A DNA stretch of 64,000 nucleotides from the NCBI GenBank assembly GCA_018223435.1, contig JAGTTO010000001.1, positions 2,108,001-2,172,000 on the forward strand. Direction: 5' to 3'. The position numbers were made by a program, and so were the translations under genes. The notes beneath the pieces are model-generated. The model was not told the DNA's origin, made no database searches, and saw nothing but the letters and a program-made list of their open reading frames with translations. This document shows, piece after piece, positions 8,372 through 17,384 of this stretch. The first letter of the stretch is position 1. Every line of letters starts with the position of its first letter. This stretch comes from Lachnospiraceae bacterium Marseille-Q4251. Lineage in GTDB: Bacteria; Bacillota; Clostridia; Lachnospirales; Lachnospiraceae.

Positions 8372-9124
8372 ATGTTCCAGGAATCTTTTCCTCTTACCGA
8401 TAAAACCTGTTTTCTCTATGGAAATCCCCAGTCATCCCACCTTCTGATCCAGCCCGTCGGGGCTCAGGATCTTTCCGGAGGGCTGGAAAAAGAGGTTGCC
8501 TGCCTGAAAAAAATGGCCGGAGAAGATTTTCTTCTTGCGGCCTTCGAGATCAGAAACTGGAATCAGGAGCTTTCTCCCTGGGAAGCCCCGCCTGTCTGGG
8601 GGACGGAAGCTTTTGGAAACGGTGCCGCAGAGACTCTGGATTTTATCCTCAGAAATCTCCTGCCGGAGCTGAAACGCCGCTTCTCTCTTTCCTCAAAGCT
8701 TCCGGTGATTCTGGGCGGTTATTCCCTGGCGGGACTTTTTTCCCTCTGGGCCGCTTACCAGGCAGATGTTTTCTCCGGCATTGCCGCTGTCTCTCCCTCT
8801 GTCTGGTTTCCGGGCTGGATGGAGTATGCCCTTTCCCAACCCATCCAAACCGGACGCATCTATCTCAGCCTCGGTGATAAAGAAGAACGTACAAAGAATC
8901 AGACCATGAAGACCGTCGGAGACAATATCCGTAAGCTTTATCAGCATTATTCTGCTCCGGACTCTGTCTTATCCTGCACAGAAGAGCTTCACCATCCACA
9001 GCCGGAGGAACAGCCTTCCACTCGACATTTTCTTCTCTCCTGCACCCTGGAATGGAATCCCGGCGGACATTTCCAGCACCCGGAAGAACGGACCGCGCAG
9101 GGGTTTGCATGGAGTATGAAATAA
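8372..9124 (+). CDS. Alpha/beta hydrolase, putative esterase
   Basis: The product is 250 aa and cytoplasmic, with no signal peptide. The nucleophile elbow is GGYSLAG (serine near residue 117), followed by a helix and then AAVSPSVWFPGWMEY, typical of esterase-D-like enzymes. The likely catalytic histidine is in WNPGGHFQHPEERTAQGFAW near the C-terminus. An ACCGGAGG site precedes the ATG. Substrate unknown; acyl or carbohydrate esters are typical of the family. Confidence 0.75.
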   Translation: MFQESFPLTDKTCFLYGNPQSSHLLIQPVGAQDLSGGLEKEVACLKKMAGEDFLLAAFEIRNWNQELSPWEAPPVWGTEAFGNGAAETLDFILRNLLPELKRRFSLSSKLPVILGGYSLAGLFSLWAAYQADVFSGIAAVSPSVWFPGWMEYALSQPIQTGRIYLSLGDKEERTKNQTMKTVGDNIRKLYQHYSAPDSVLSCTEELHHPQPEEQPSTRHFLLSCTLEWNPGGHFQHPEERTAQGFAWSMK

Positions 9125-9138
9125 CTGCCTGCCATTTT

Positions 9139-10494
9139 TCAGCTTTTGTTTTCCAGGTGCTGAAATCCACGCAAATACTCTTTTAAGAGGAAACTGCAGA
9201 AATATGGAAATGTATAAACTCCATTTCCATAGCCAATGTTTGTACCTGCCAGCTTTATTCCAAAATGAATATCCGGATAATGCTCACTGTCAATCAGTGT
9301 ACGTAAAGATTTTGACCGGTTATTAGATGCCTTGACTTCCACAGGCACCAGTGCTTCCGCAGTCCGTACAAAAAAATCTTCCTCTAGGGTCGAATTTTCC
9401 TTTTTAAAATAATATAAATCATATCCGGCTTTCACCAATGCCTCTCCAACCACATTTTCATAAAGTGCTCCTTTATAGACACCCAGGTTCCGGTTTACAC
9501 GAAGATCTTCCTGTACCTCTTCATCAAGCATTGCCACAAGAAGCCCTGTATCTGCAAGATAAATCTTATATTTTTCTTCGTCATAATTTCCCTTTAACGG
9601 AAGCTCCGGAAACGATAGACAGTAACAAACATTGATAATACCTGCGTCATTCAGCCATTCAATACAGCCTCGATAATCTTTAAATCGAGCTCCTGAAGCA
9701 ACCTTTGAAATCTGAAATTTCTTATTATCTTTTGCCAGCTGCACCGGTATATGCTGAAATACATTTAAAATTCTTGCCTGATCCATTCCTTCTGCATATT
9801 TTCGGATATCTTCCCGATAATCAGCAAGAAGCTGACGCTGTGTGTCCAGTGATCCCTCAAAGGTTCCCTTCTCGATATATTCCCGAATGACAGCAGGCAT
9901 ACCACCCAATATGCAAAACTCCATAAAAAGTGACAGATAGACTGACATTTCCAGCTCATTAAACGGCTTCAGGCTCCGCATATGTTCCAGAAAATCATTT
10001 CTTGTTTCTTTTGAATATCCCTTAGCCCATAAAAATTCTTCAAAATCCAGAGAATACATTTCATAATCTTTTTTGTATCCTACACTGTTGCTTTCTATTT
10101 TTCGATAGTTGATTCCCAGCATGGAACCACTGCAGATCACATCAAATCTCCCATCAATCTTAAAGAACTTCAATGCAGTAGATATCTCCGGGAATTCCTG
10201 CAGCTCATCCAGAAAAATCAACGTTTCACCCGGAATAAATTTTTTTGCAGGATCAATAAGCGAAATATTCTTTATCAGCTCATCTGTCTTATATCCATCA
10301 ACCAAAATCATTTTATACTTTGGTTCTTCTACAAAATTAATGTAAATAATATTCTTATAGTTCTCTTTTCCAAAACGAAGAATGGATTCCGTCTTTCCCA
10401 CCTGCCGCGGACCTTTAATGATTAAAGGTTTTCTGTCCTCATCTTCTTTCCAGCTTCGAAGAAAATGATCTACTTTTCGTTCCAGATAAATCAT
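9139..10494 (-). CDS. AAA+ ATPase with DUF4143 domain
   Basis: The product is 451 aa. The Walker A motif GPRQVGKT is near residue 30 and Walker B LIFLDELQ near residue 92. A helical middle and a C-terminal DUF4143 region follow; the latter ends with a PD-(D/E)XK-like motif (ALVPVEVKAS). These ATPases are widespread in anaerobes and their biological role is poorly known. The ATG at 10494 has a GGAGG site. Remnants of another gene of the same family lie at 57838-58020 and 60045-60270. Confidence 0.85.
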   Translation of the reverse strand: MIYLERKVDHFLRSWKEDEDRKPLIIKGPRQVGKTESILRFGKENYKNIIYINFVEEPKYKMILVDGYKTDELIKNISLIDPAKKFIPGETLIFLDELQEFPEISTALKFFKIDGRFDVICSGSMLGINYRKIESNSVGYKKDYEMYSLDFEEFLWAKGYSKETRNDFLEHMRSLKPFNELEMSVYLSLFMEFCILGGMPAVIREYIEKGTFEGSLDTQRQLLADYREDIRKYAEGMDQARILNVFQHIPVQLAKDNKKFQISKVASGARFKDYRGCIEWLNDAGIINVCYCLSFPELPLKGNYDEEKYKIYLADTGLLVAMLDEEVQEDLRVNRNLGVYKGALYENVVGEALVKAGYDLYYFKKENSTLEEDFFVRTAEALVPVEVKASNNRSKSLRTLIDSEHYPDIHFGIKLAGTNIGYGNGVYTFPYFCSFLLKEYLRGFQHLENKS

Positions 10495-10733
10495 GCTTTC
10501 ACCTCCGAAATAGTATCGTTATGGTTATTCTTATCATACAATAAAGCATTTTTTCTTTCAACAAAAACATGAGTGTATTTTCCCTTGATTTTACGATTTT
10601 ATGAGCGAATTTTTTCCAATAACTACAATTCCATGAGCGAATTATTTTTTCGTGTATAAAAAAAGCCCCGTCTGCCAGCTTCTCTTACAGAAACCGTCAA
10701 ACAAGGCTTTCCGATGTGAATAGACTTCTTTTT

Positions 10734-11384
10734 TTATAATTTAAAACACCGCTCAATATCCCTGATATTTCCGAGCACCAGCATGGTCGCATCATCGCTG
10801 AGAAGGGTACCGGGTGTGATGCCAAGATCCATCTGGCCATCCTCTTTCAAGGCCATGATATTGATCTTGTACTTTTTCCGGATATCCAGCTGACCTACGG
10901 TTTTTCCTACCCACTCCTCCGGGATCGTCACTTCAAAGATCGCATGCTCGTCATCCAGCTCAATGTAATCCAGGATATGGTCTGCGCTATACCGGATAGC
11001 GGTCCAGGCTGCCAGCTGCTTCTCCGGATAAACCACTTCATCAGCACCATTTCTTAAAAGGAACTTTGCATGCACATCTCTGGCTGCTCTGGATACCACC
11101 ATTTTCGCCCCCAGCTCCTTCAGAAGGGAAGTCGCTTCCAGGGAACTCTGAAAATTATCTCCGATCGCCACAATACATACATCGAAATTACTTACTCCAA
11201 GAGAACTCAAGAAAGCCTCGTTGGTGGCATCTCCGATCTGGGCATTGGTCACATATGGAAGTGCCGCCTCCACCCGTCTTTCTTCTTTATCTACCGCCAT
11301 GATCTCATGATGAAGCTCATCCAGTTTCATGGCCACATGTCTTCCGAATCTTCCTAACCCGATCAGTAAAATTGACTTTGTCAT
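10734..11384 (-). CDS. ktrA: Potassium channel gating subunit KtrA (TrkA family)
   Basis: The product is 216 aa. An N-terminal RCK/TrkA-N Rossmann domain has the nucleotide motif GLGRFG at residues 8-13 and an acidic residue at the end of beta-2 (AVDKEE). A C-terminal TrkA-C domain follows (about 140-216). In the family this cytoplasmic ring binds nucleotides and gates the KtrB pore. It lies directly downstream of the pore gene on the same strand, with about 115 nt between, which supports a KtrAB system. Confidence 0.9.
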   Translation of the reverse strand: MTKSILLIGLGRFGRHVAMKLDELHHEIMAVDKEERRVEAALPYVTNAQIGDATNEAFLSSLGVSNFDVCIVAIGDNFQSSLEATSLLKELGAKMVVSRAARDVHAKFLLRNGADEVVYPEKQLAAWTAIRYSADHILDYIELDDEHAIFEVTIPEEWVGKTVGQLDIRKKYKINIMALKEDGQMDLGITPGTLLSDDATMLVLGNIRDIERCFKL

Positions 11385-11500
11385 AACCGCTTATAAATCC
11401 TCCATTCCTGTTTTCATCCTTCTCACGTTCTCCGTGATCCGATGCCATGGCTCCGTCTGACCCGAAGGCCAGCCGCCTTTCCACACTTCTTTTTCACCTG

Positions 11501-12949
11501 TTAACCGACCGTGATCTTCTCCTCCGGGAATCTCGCCGCATCTCTTCGTTTCTCAGAGACTGCCGCAAAGATCAGCGTCAGACCGCCGACTCTTCCCAAA
11601 AACATCAGTCCGATAAGAATGGCTCTTGATACACCGCCAAGCGTCGGTGTCGCACCGAGGGAAAGCCCTACCGTTCCCACTGCAGAAGCCGTCTCAAAAA
11701 GAGCGGTCTTCATAGAAATCCCTTCGATCGTACTGATTGCGATTCCTCCGGTAAGGAAAAGTGTCAGATACATAAGAAGAATCGTGGCGGCATTTTTTAC
11801 TGTTTCGTCAGTGATCCTTCTTCCAAAGAAATGAACATGTTCTTCATGTACAAACACAGAAAGTGCCGATCCGTAAAGGACTGCCAGTGTTGTCGTCTTC
11901 ATACCACCTGCCGTTGATCCCGGAGAACCACCGATCAGCATGAGAAACACCATCAGAACCTGTCCACCCTCTCCCATTTTGGAAAGATCCGTTGTATTAA
12001 ATCCGGCCGTTCTCGGCGTTACCGCCTGGAAAAGTGAAGACAGGAACCGTTCTTTTACCGGAAGATCTGCATATTCCATAAAGAAATAAAACACTGCAGG
12101 CACCAGGATCAGAGCTGCTGATGTTACCAGGACCACCTTTGTCTGCAGCCGGTATTTCTTAAACTGGAGACCTTTTTCCTGTATATCTTTCCACACAAAG
12201 AAACCGATTCCGCCGGTAATGATCAGTGCCATGATCACAAGATTCACCACCGGCTGCCCCTGATAGGCGGTCAGAGAAGAAAATTTTTCCCTGAATCCCA
12301 TCAGATCAAAACCTGCATTGCAAAACGCCGAAACCGAATGGAAAAGTGCATACCAGAGTCCTTTTCCAACTCCCATTTCCCCACAGAAGACAAAGGCCAG
12401 AAAAACGGCCCCCGTAAGTTCCATTACCAGAGTTGCCCGGAGAATAAATCCGGTCATCCGCACGATTCCTCCCATCTGCGGGGCAGAGATCGAATCCTGC
12501 ATCGTACTTCTCTGCATCAGCCCGATCTTTCTTCCGGACAGTGATGTGATAAAAACCGCTACCGTAACCACTCCCATACCGCCGATCTGGATCAGCAAAA
12601 GGATTACTGCCTGACCGAAACCGGACCAGTAAGTGGCCGTGTCCTGCACAACCAGACCTGTCACGCAGGCTGCTGAAGTTGCCGTAAAAAGTGCATCTGC
12701 AAAGCTCGCTCCCCTTCCGTCCCTGGTTGCCCAGGGAAGCATAAGGATCAGACTTCCTGCCAGGATCAGAAGTGCAAAACCTAAAATGATCACCTGGAAG
12801 GATCTGATATGACGATGGGGCTTTCTGTTTTCTTCCATCCCCTTCATACCACCGGAACCCTTGATCCCGCTCATTCCTTTCCAGTTTCCGGACGCTCTCC
12901 CGCCGGAATCCTTGATACTTCCGTATCCTCCTTTTTCAATAATTGCCAT
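11501..12949 (-). CDS. ktrB: Potassium uptake pore protein KtrB (TrkH family)
   Basis: The product is 482 aa with about ten hydrophobic segments and four pore-loop repeats, for example TATSAACVTGL, SVSAFCNAGF, TPRTAGFNT and TASAVGTVGLS, where the central glycines form the selectivity filter of the TrkH/KtrB family. About 45 polar residues precede the first membrane helix. The ATG at 12949 follows TGGAG with six bases spacing; an in-frame ATG at 12970 is possible. The gating subunit gene follows. Confidence 0.9.
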   Translation of the reverse strand: MAIIEKGGYGSIKDSGGRASGNWKGMSGIKGSGGMKGMEENRKPHRHIRSFQVIILGFALLILAGSLILMLPWATRDGRGASFADALFTATSAACVTGLVVQDTATYWSGFGQAVILLLIQIGGMGVVTVAVFITSLSGRKIGLMQRSTMQDSISAPQMGGIVRMTGFILRATLVMELTGAVFLAFVFCGEMGVGKGLWYALFHSVSAFCNAGFDLMGFREKFSSLTAYQGQPVVNLVIMALIITGGIGFFVWKDIQEKGLQFKKYRLQTKVVLVTSAALILVPAVFYFFMEYADLPVKERFLSSLFQAVTPRTAGFNTTDLSKMGEGGQVLMVFLMLIGGSPGSTAGGMKTTTLAVLYGSALSVFVHEEHVHFFGRRITDETVKNAATILLMYLTLFLTGGIAISTIEGISMKTALFETASAVGTVGLSLGATPTLGGVSRAILIGLMFLGRVGGLTLIFAAVSEKRRDAARFPEEKITVG

Positions 12950-13017
12950 AAAAATCTCCATTCCATCCATTCACCCATCCGTTATCCCTACACAGCGGCT
13001 TCCGGACATATACCCGT

Positions 13018-13917
13018 TTACAGTAAATCCAGGGAAGCAAAAGCTTCATCCGAAAGGAGTGCTCCTTCCGTCTCTACCACCTTCGCAGATACCCTGTTTG
13101 CTGTGGCAATGGCCTCTGCTATAGTCTTGCCACACTGAAGTCCGGCAATCACCGCACCGATATGCGAATCCCCGGCCCCAATGGTATCCAGCTGTTCTGC
13201 CGGTACCCCTGGAATGGTTTCTTCTTTTTCTCCATCATAATAATAACAGCCGTCTGCTCCCAGAGTAACGATCACCGTATTTTGCGTAAACCGATGGATT
13301 TCCTCTGCTGCCGCCTTCAGCTCCTCTTTTCCGGTATAAGAAGTGATCTCCTGCTGATTCAGATGAAGAATGGGATGCAGGGCAAAAACCCGCTCCAACA
13401 GCTTTGGATCCAACAGTGTGATCCGCGGACCCGAAGCAAAAAATACGGTAAACTCCGGATGCTCCTCCAGATAAGAAAGGATATTCGTTCCGGTCTCTTC
13501 TTCAATCTCCAGACCGCAAATGTATACGCTGTCGATTTCAGAAGCATCCAGAGCATCAAACCATTCCTTTTGAAATCGATACTCAGCCCCATGATAACAG
13601 GCAAAGGTTCTCTCTCCGTCATCTTCCACAAAACAGTAACAGCAGCCGTTTTCTGTCTCCGGCTTCGGCACCGGAGAAACGATTCCTCTCTCTGCCAGTG
13701 CATTTCTTACAAAATCTCCATACGCTCCGGTCCCCACTGGAAAAAAAGGAATATACGGAACTTTAAAATGCCGGATCGTATCCGACGCATTATAGGCACA
13801 GCCTCCCAGTGACATTTTCTGTGATGTTACATGCACATCCTCGCTCTTCTCCGGTAAATGAGGCAGATGGATCACCACATCCACCACCGCCGAGCCGATC
13901 ACCAGTACTTTCTTCAT
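13018..13917 (-). CDS. PfkB-family carbohydrate kinase
   Basis: The product is 299 aa. It begins MKKVLVIGSAVVDVVIHLP, has the first PfkB signature around SLGGCAYNAS and the second around DTIGAGDSHIGA, where the aspartate of GAGD is the catalytic base. It phosphorylates a sugar or nucleoside; the substrate cannot be named. The start at 13917 is chosen from an AACCTCC (GGAGG on the minus strand) just upstream. It is separated from the ribokinase-like gene behind it by a terminator, so it is its own unit. Confidence 0.85.
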   Translation of the reverse strand: MKKVLVIGSAVVDVVIHLPHLPEKSEDVHVTSQKMSLGGCAYNASDTIRHFKVPYIPFFPVGTGAYGDFVRNALAERGIVSPVPKPETENGCCYCFVEDDGERTFACYHGAEYRFQKEWFDALDASEIDSVYICGLEIEEETGTNILSYLEEHPEFTVFFASGPRITLLDPKLLERVFALHPILHLNQQEITSYTGKEELKAAAEEIHRFTQNTVIVTLGADGCYYYDGEKEETIPGVPAEQLDTIGAGDSHIGAVIAGLQCGKTIAEAIATANRVSAKVVETEGALLSDEAFASLDLL

Positions 13918-14051
13918 TTTAACAACCTCCAGGTTATTTTTATCAACCATAACATTCTATCACGTTTTTATTTTTATGCCTACAGAAACATTTTCAAAAC
14001 TACCACTTCCATCTCAATATAGCTGCACTTATGTATAATTCTACACAAAAA

Positions 14052-14084
14052 CGCCCCGGAAAAAGAATACTCTCTTTCCGGGGT
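14052..14084 (-). terminator. Terminator of the sugar-acid type catabolic operon
   Basis: CCCCGGAAA and TTTCCGGGG pair around a short loop just past the stop of the ribokinase-like gene. On the minus strand the stem is followed by CGTTTTTGTG, giving a usable T tract. Confidence 0.75.
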
Positions 14085-14096
14085 ATACTCAGACTC

Positions 14097-14978
14097 TTAT
14101 TTTTCTTCCAGTTCTTTCCAACAGGGAATAGATACAGCGGCTCCTTTTCTCGTAACTGCCTCTCCTGCCGCAGCTGTAGCTTTTTTCAGACTCTCTTCCA
14201 CTCCATAGCCTCTTCCTCTGGCAGAAAGAAAATAGCCGGTAAACGTATCTCCAGCGGCTGTAGTGTCTATCACCTTCACTTTCTTCGCCGGACAATACAC
14301 AGTTTCTCCATTTCCTACATACCAGGCGCCTTTCTCTCCGTAAGTCAGAACAAAATCTGCATTCGGATACTTTGCCTGCAAACGCTTTAAAATCTTCTCC
14401 GGTTCTTTTTCTCCGGTCATCTGCCCGCCTTCCACTTCATTTAGAAGAAAAAGAGAAACTTTCTCAAGGGGCCAGTTCAGGATTTTTTCTTCAAAAGGAG
14501 ACGGATTCAGAACAATCTTCATTCCTTTTTCCCACGCCTTCGTGATAATCTCTGCAGTTACATTGATCTCATTTTGAAGTATCAGAATATCTTCTGCCTG
14601 AAAATGCTCCAACACCTCGTCCACATATTCCAGCGTCCACTGCCGATTGACCCCACCAAAAAGTACGATACTGTTCTGGCCTGCCTGGTCGATCTGGATG
14701 ATGGCCTTTCCGGTATAACCCTCTTTTTTTCTGAGAAAAGTATCCTTGATTCCATTCTCTCTTGCTTCCTGACAGATACGTTCTCCGTCTGCCTCTCCCA
14801 CCAGCCCGGCAAGATAAACCTCTGCTCCGGCCTTCGCAAGAGCCACAGCCTGATTGAAGCCCTTCCCTCCACAGGCGGATTCCATAGTCTGCGATGCAAT
14901 GGTCTCTCCAGGCATCACAATATGATCAAGAAAATAGTTATCATCATAATTCAAAGAACCCATTACCAGAAACGCCAT
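14097..14978 (-). CDS. rbsK: Ribokinase-like PfkB kinase
   Basis: The product is 293 aa. It has the ribokinase hallmarks: an N-terminal GSLNYDDNY, the sugar-site glycines in ESACGGKGFNQAVALAKAG, and TTAAGDTFTGYFL with the catalytic aspartate. It would phosphorylate ribose or, given the operon, another sugar or sugar acid. The ATG at 14978 follows AAGGAG; a GTG three codons upstream is possible. It is the last gene of an operon starting with the permease at 20800 and follows the lyase gene by about 13 nt. The gene symbol reflects family only. Confidence 0.8.
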   Translation of the reverse strand: MAFLVMGSLNYDDNYFLDHIVMPGETIASQTMESACGGKGFNQAVALAKAGAEVYLAGLVGEADGERICQEARENGIKDTFLRKKEGYTGKAIIQIDQAGQNSIVLFGGVNRQWTLEYVDEVLEHFQAEDILILQNEINVTAEIITKAWEKGMKIVLNPSPFEEKILNWPLEKVSLFLLNEVEGGQMTGEKEPEKILKRLQAKYPNADFVLTYGEKGAWYVGNGETVYCPAKKVKVIDTTAAGDTFTGYFLSARGRGYGVEESLKKATAAAGEAVTRKGAAVSIPCWKELEEK

Positions 14979-14991
14979 ACCTAACACTCCT

Positions 14992-15897
14992 TTAAACTTT
15001 CAGCTCGATTTCTGCTTCCTTACAGATTTCCTCAATTTCTTTCATTGTATCTGCTGTCTCTTTCTCCAGCAGATCCTGTTGAGGAGCTCTCATTCCTCCT
15101 ACCGGCAAACCTCTGAGTGCAAGAGCCTGCTTAAACCAGGACATATTTGCCCCACAGCGCAGCAGATTGCAAAGCTTAATACATACCTTCTGCCATTTCT
15201 GCATGGCAGGAATATCCTTATGCTTCCAGGCCTCATATACAGCAACAAAAGGCTCTGGAAAAACACCTGCCACACCGGACACCGTACCGTCACAGCCCAT
15301 CAACAACAGTTCTGCAAACATTTTATCACACCCGTGAAGCACTGAAAAGTTCGGAATTTCAAGATATTCCAAGGTTCTCATCATGTCCGGATAACTATAT
15401 TTAATTCCAATAACATTTTCGCAATTTTCTGTAATCTGCTCTGCTGTTGTTTTTTTCAGATCATTACCGGAACACTGTGGGATATTGTATAGATAAATTG
15501 GAAATTCTGCAGGAACCAGAGAAGAAATTTTCTCATAATAAGCTGTCATCTCTTTATCTGTTACTCCAAGGAACATTGGCGTTACCACGCCAACACCGTC
15601 TGCCCCTGCTTCATATGCATGTTTAACCAGATTTTCTGTCTCTTTCTGTGTCATTGCACCACAATGGATAAATACATTAGCTCTTCCTGATGCTGCACGA
15701 ATCACTGTTTCGGCAACCGTTTTTCGCTCTTCCTCTGAAAGATGCACCATCTCTCCGGTTGTTCCGCAGGGATACAGGCAATTAACTCCTCTGCTGATCA
15801 ACATCTCTGTCAGCTTCTCCAAAGCTTTGACATCTACATTTCCTTCCTCCGTAAACGGAGTAATCATCGCCACTGTTACACCGTAAAGTTTTTTCAT
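14992..15897 (-). CDS. Dihydrodipicolinate synthase / N-acetylneuraminate lyase family enzyme
   Basis: The product is 301 aa, a class I aldolase TIM barrel. GTTGEMVHLSEEER is the pyruvate-binding loop, YNIPQCSG carries the conserved tyrosine, and GIKYS contains the Schiff-base lysine. Family members cleave or form bonds to pyruvate: lysine biosynthesis DapA, sialate lyase, or keto-deoxy sugar acid aldolases. Its place after an oxidoreductase and before a sugar kinase, with a sugar-type importer, argues for a catabolic lyase rather than DapA. Confidence 0.85.
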   Translation of the reverse strand: MKKLYGVTVAMITPFTEEGNVDVKALEKLTEMLISRGVNCLYPCGTTGEMVHLSEEERKTVAETVIRAASGRANVFIHCGAMTQKETENLVKHAYEAGADGVGVVTPMFLGVTDKEMTAYYEKISSLVPAEFPIYLYNIPQCSGNDLKKTTAEQITENCENVIGIKYSYPDMMRTLEYLEIPNFSVLHGCDKMFAELLLMGCDGTVSGVAGVFPEPFVAVYEAWKHKDIPAMQKWQKVCIKLCNLLRCGANMSWFKQALALRGLPVGGMRAPQQDLLEKETADTMKEIEEICKEAEIELKV

Positions 15898-15911
15898 ATT
15901 CTGCTCCTCTT

Positions 15912-17384
15912 TTACTCTGGTAATAAAACATCCTGTTCTTTTAAAAGACTTCTCACTGCTTTAGCATCCGTCGCTCTGAAATCTTTTTTCTCACGGATGG
16001 ATTCTGCTGCCGCTGCCCCTGCCGCCTGTCCTACCAGACCGCAGGACGCAATGTAATGAATTTTTCTGCAGGCAGGCTTTCCAGTAACAAGAATATGCTC
16101 CAACCCTTTGGGAATCATCGCTGCCAGTGGCACATACCAGCCATCCGCATTCTGACCACTCATGGGATGACCCAGAATTTTTACGATCCAGTCCTCTCGT
16201 TCCGTCTTTCCTTCTTTGATTTCCTCAGGTGTAATATCATACTCCGTAAATCCGGAAGGTTCCCAGGTCTGATGATATGCTTTTGATACATTTGCATAAG
16301 TATCTAGAAGCTGTGCTTTTTCAAATCCAGGAATATAACGGGTAAAAAATTTATGTACCAGCCATTGCTGCTGTCTTACCGTATTAATCGCTTTCGCATA
16401 TTCCTTTGGGTCAGCCACATTAGTATTATGCAAAGTATCATCAATAACCCAGTAGGCTCCCACACCGTCTTTTTCATAAAAGAACATCAGTACATCACAC
16501 ATTCTCTCAATCAGCTCATAACGGGGATCATCTTTTACTGCCTGCTGCAAAGCCTTTGTAAATCCATGGATAGCAAGCGGAGCTCCTGCTTTTACCAGCT
16601 GTTCCATTTCCTCCGGATCCGGTTTTTTTCCTACCATGGGTCGCAAAAACCATTTATCGTCCGGGTTTTTACGGATATAATCGATGACTTTTTCAATATC
16701 AATTTCTCCGACTCTTGGCAATGTTCCCACATACGCCTTTGGCCAACTGAATTTTTTTCCTGCCAGAGCACAGACAGAAGCCCCCTGAGTAGTATCCACA
16801 ATCCGTTTTGCAAATACGGCAAATTTATCAAATTCTCCCTGCAGGATTACGCCCTTCACGGTATTCCCTTCCATAATTACATCTATGGCCGGCATTCCAA
16901 GATAGACAGCAACTCCTGCTTCCTCCAGCATCCTTGAAGCTGTATAGCGATAGGCATTGGGATTTACAAACTGATCATTAAAGGGATTCATAAAGGTTCC
17001 TGTGTTGATATATGGAATGTATTCATCCAGATTAATAGCATGGAGCGCTTGATCAATTCCCTGTTTTTCCATAACATCCAAATCAATATTTTCAAAAAGT
17101 GGATCTGAACCACCCTCTTTTACTGTTTCCTGCAAAATTTTCCAGGGATAACCTTTTACAACCAGTTTTCCGTTCCGATTTACAAAACCATCCAGACCCC
17201 AGGTATCGATTTCTGCTGCCTGTCCCCCAAGAACAGCATTTTTTTCTGCTAATACAACATGGTATCCTGCACTGGCTGCAGAAAGGGCAGCACAAATGCC
17301 ACCCAATCCTGCTCCAATCACCAGGACGTCCGTTTCCTCCAAAATCTGTATTGTTCTTCCGGCTTTATCCTGATATGATTTCAT
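15912..17384 (-). CDS. FAD-dependent oxidoreductase (FAD_oxidored type)
   Basis: The product is 490 aa. Residues 19-45 hold the FAD-binding fold (VLVIGAGLGGICAALSAASAG) followed by AEKNAVLGGQAA, as in fumarate-reductase-like FAD_oxidored proteins. The C-terminus has a second FAD contact (GKPACRKIHYIASCGLVGQA). The substrate is unknown; within this operon it probably oxidises the imported compound or an intermediate. The stop of the solute-binding protein gene and this ATG overlap by one base (TAATG), so translation is coupled. Confidence 0.8.
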   Translation of the reverse strand: MKSYQDKAGRTIQILEETDVLVIGAGLGGICAALSAASAGYHVVLAEKNAVLGGQAAEIDTWGLDGFVNRNGKLVVKGYPWKILQETVKEGGSDPLFENIDLDVMEKQGIDQALHAINLDEYIPYINTGTFMNPFNDQFVNPNAYRYTASRMLEEAGVAVYLGMPAIDVIMEGNTVKGVILQGEFDKFAVFAKRIVDTTQGASVCALAGKKFSWPKAYVGTLPRVGEIDIEKVIDYIRKNPDDKWFLRPMVGKKPDPEEMEQLVKAGAPLAIHGFTKALQQAVKDDPRYELIERMCDVLMFFYEKDGVGAYWVIDDTLHNTNVADPKEYAKAINTVRQQQWLVHKFFTRYIPGFEKAQLLDTYANVSKAYHQTWEPSGFTEYDITPEEIKEGKTEREDWIVKILGHPMSGQNADGWYVPLAAMIPKGLEHILVTGKPACRKIHYIASCGLVGQAAGAAAAESIREKKDFRATDAKAVRSLLKEQDVLLPE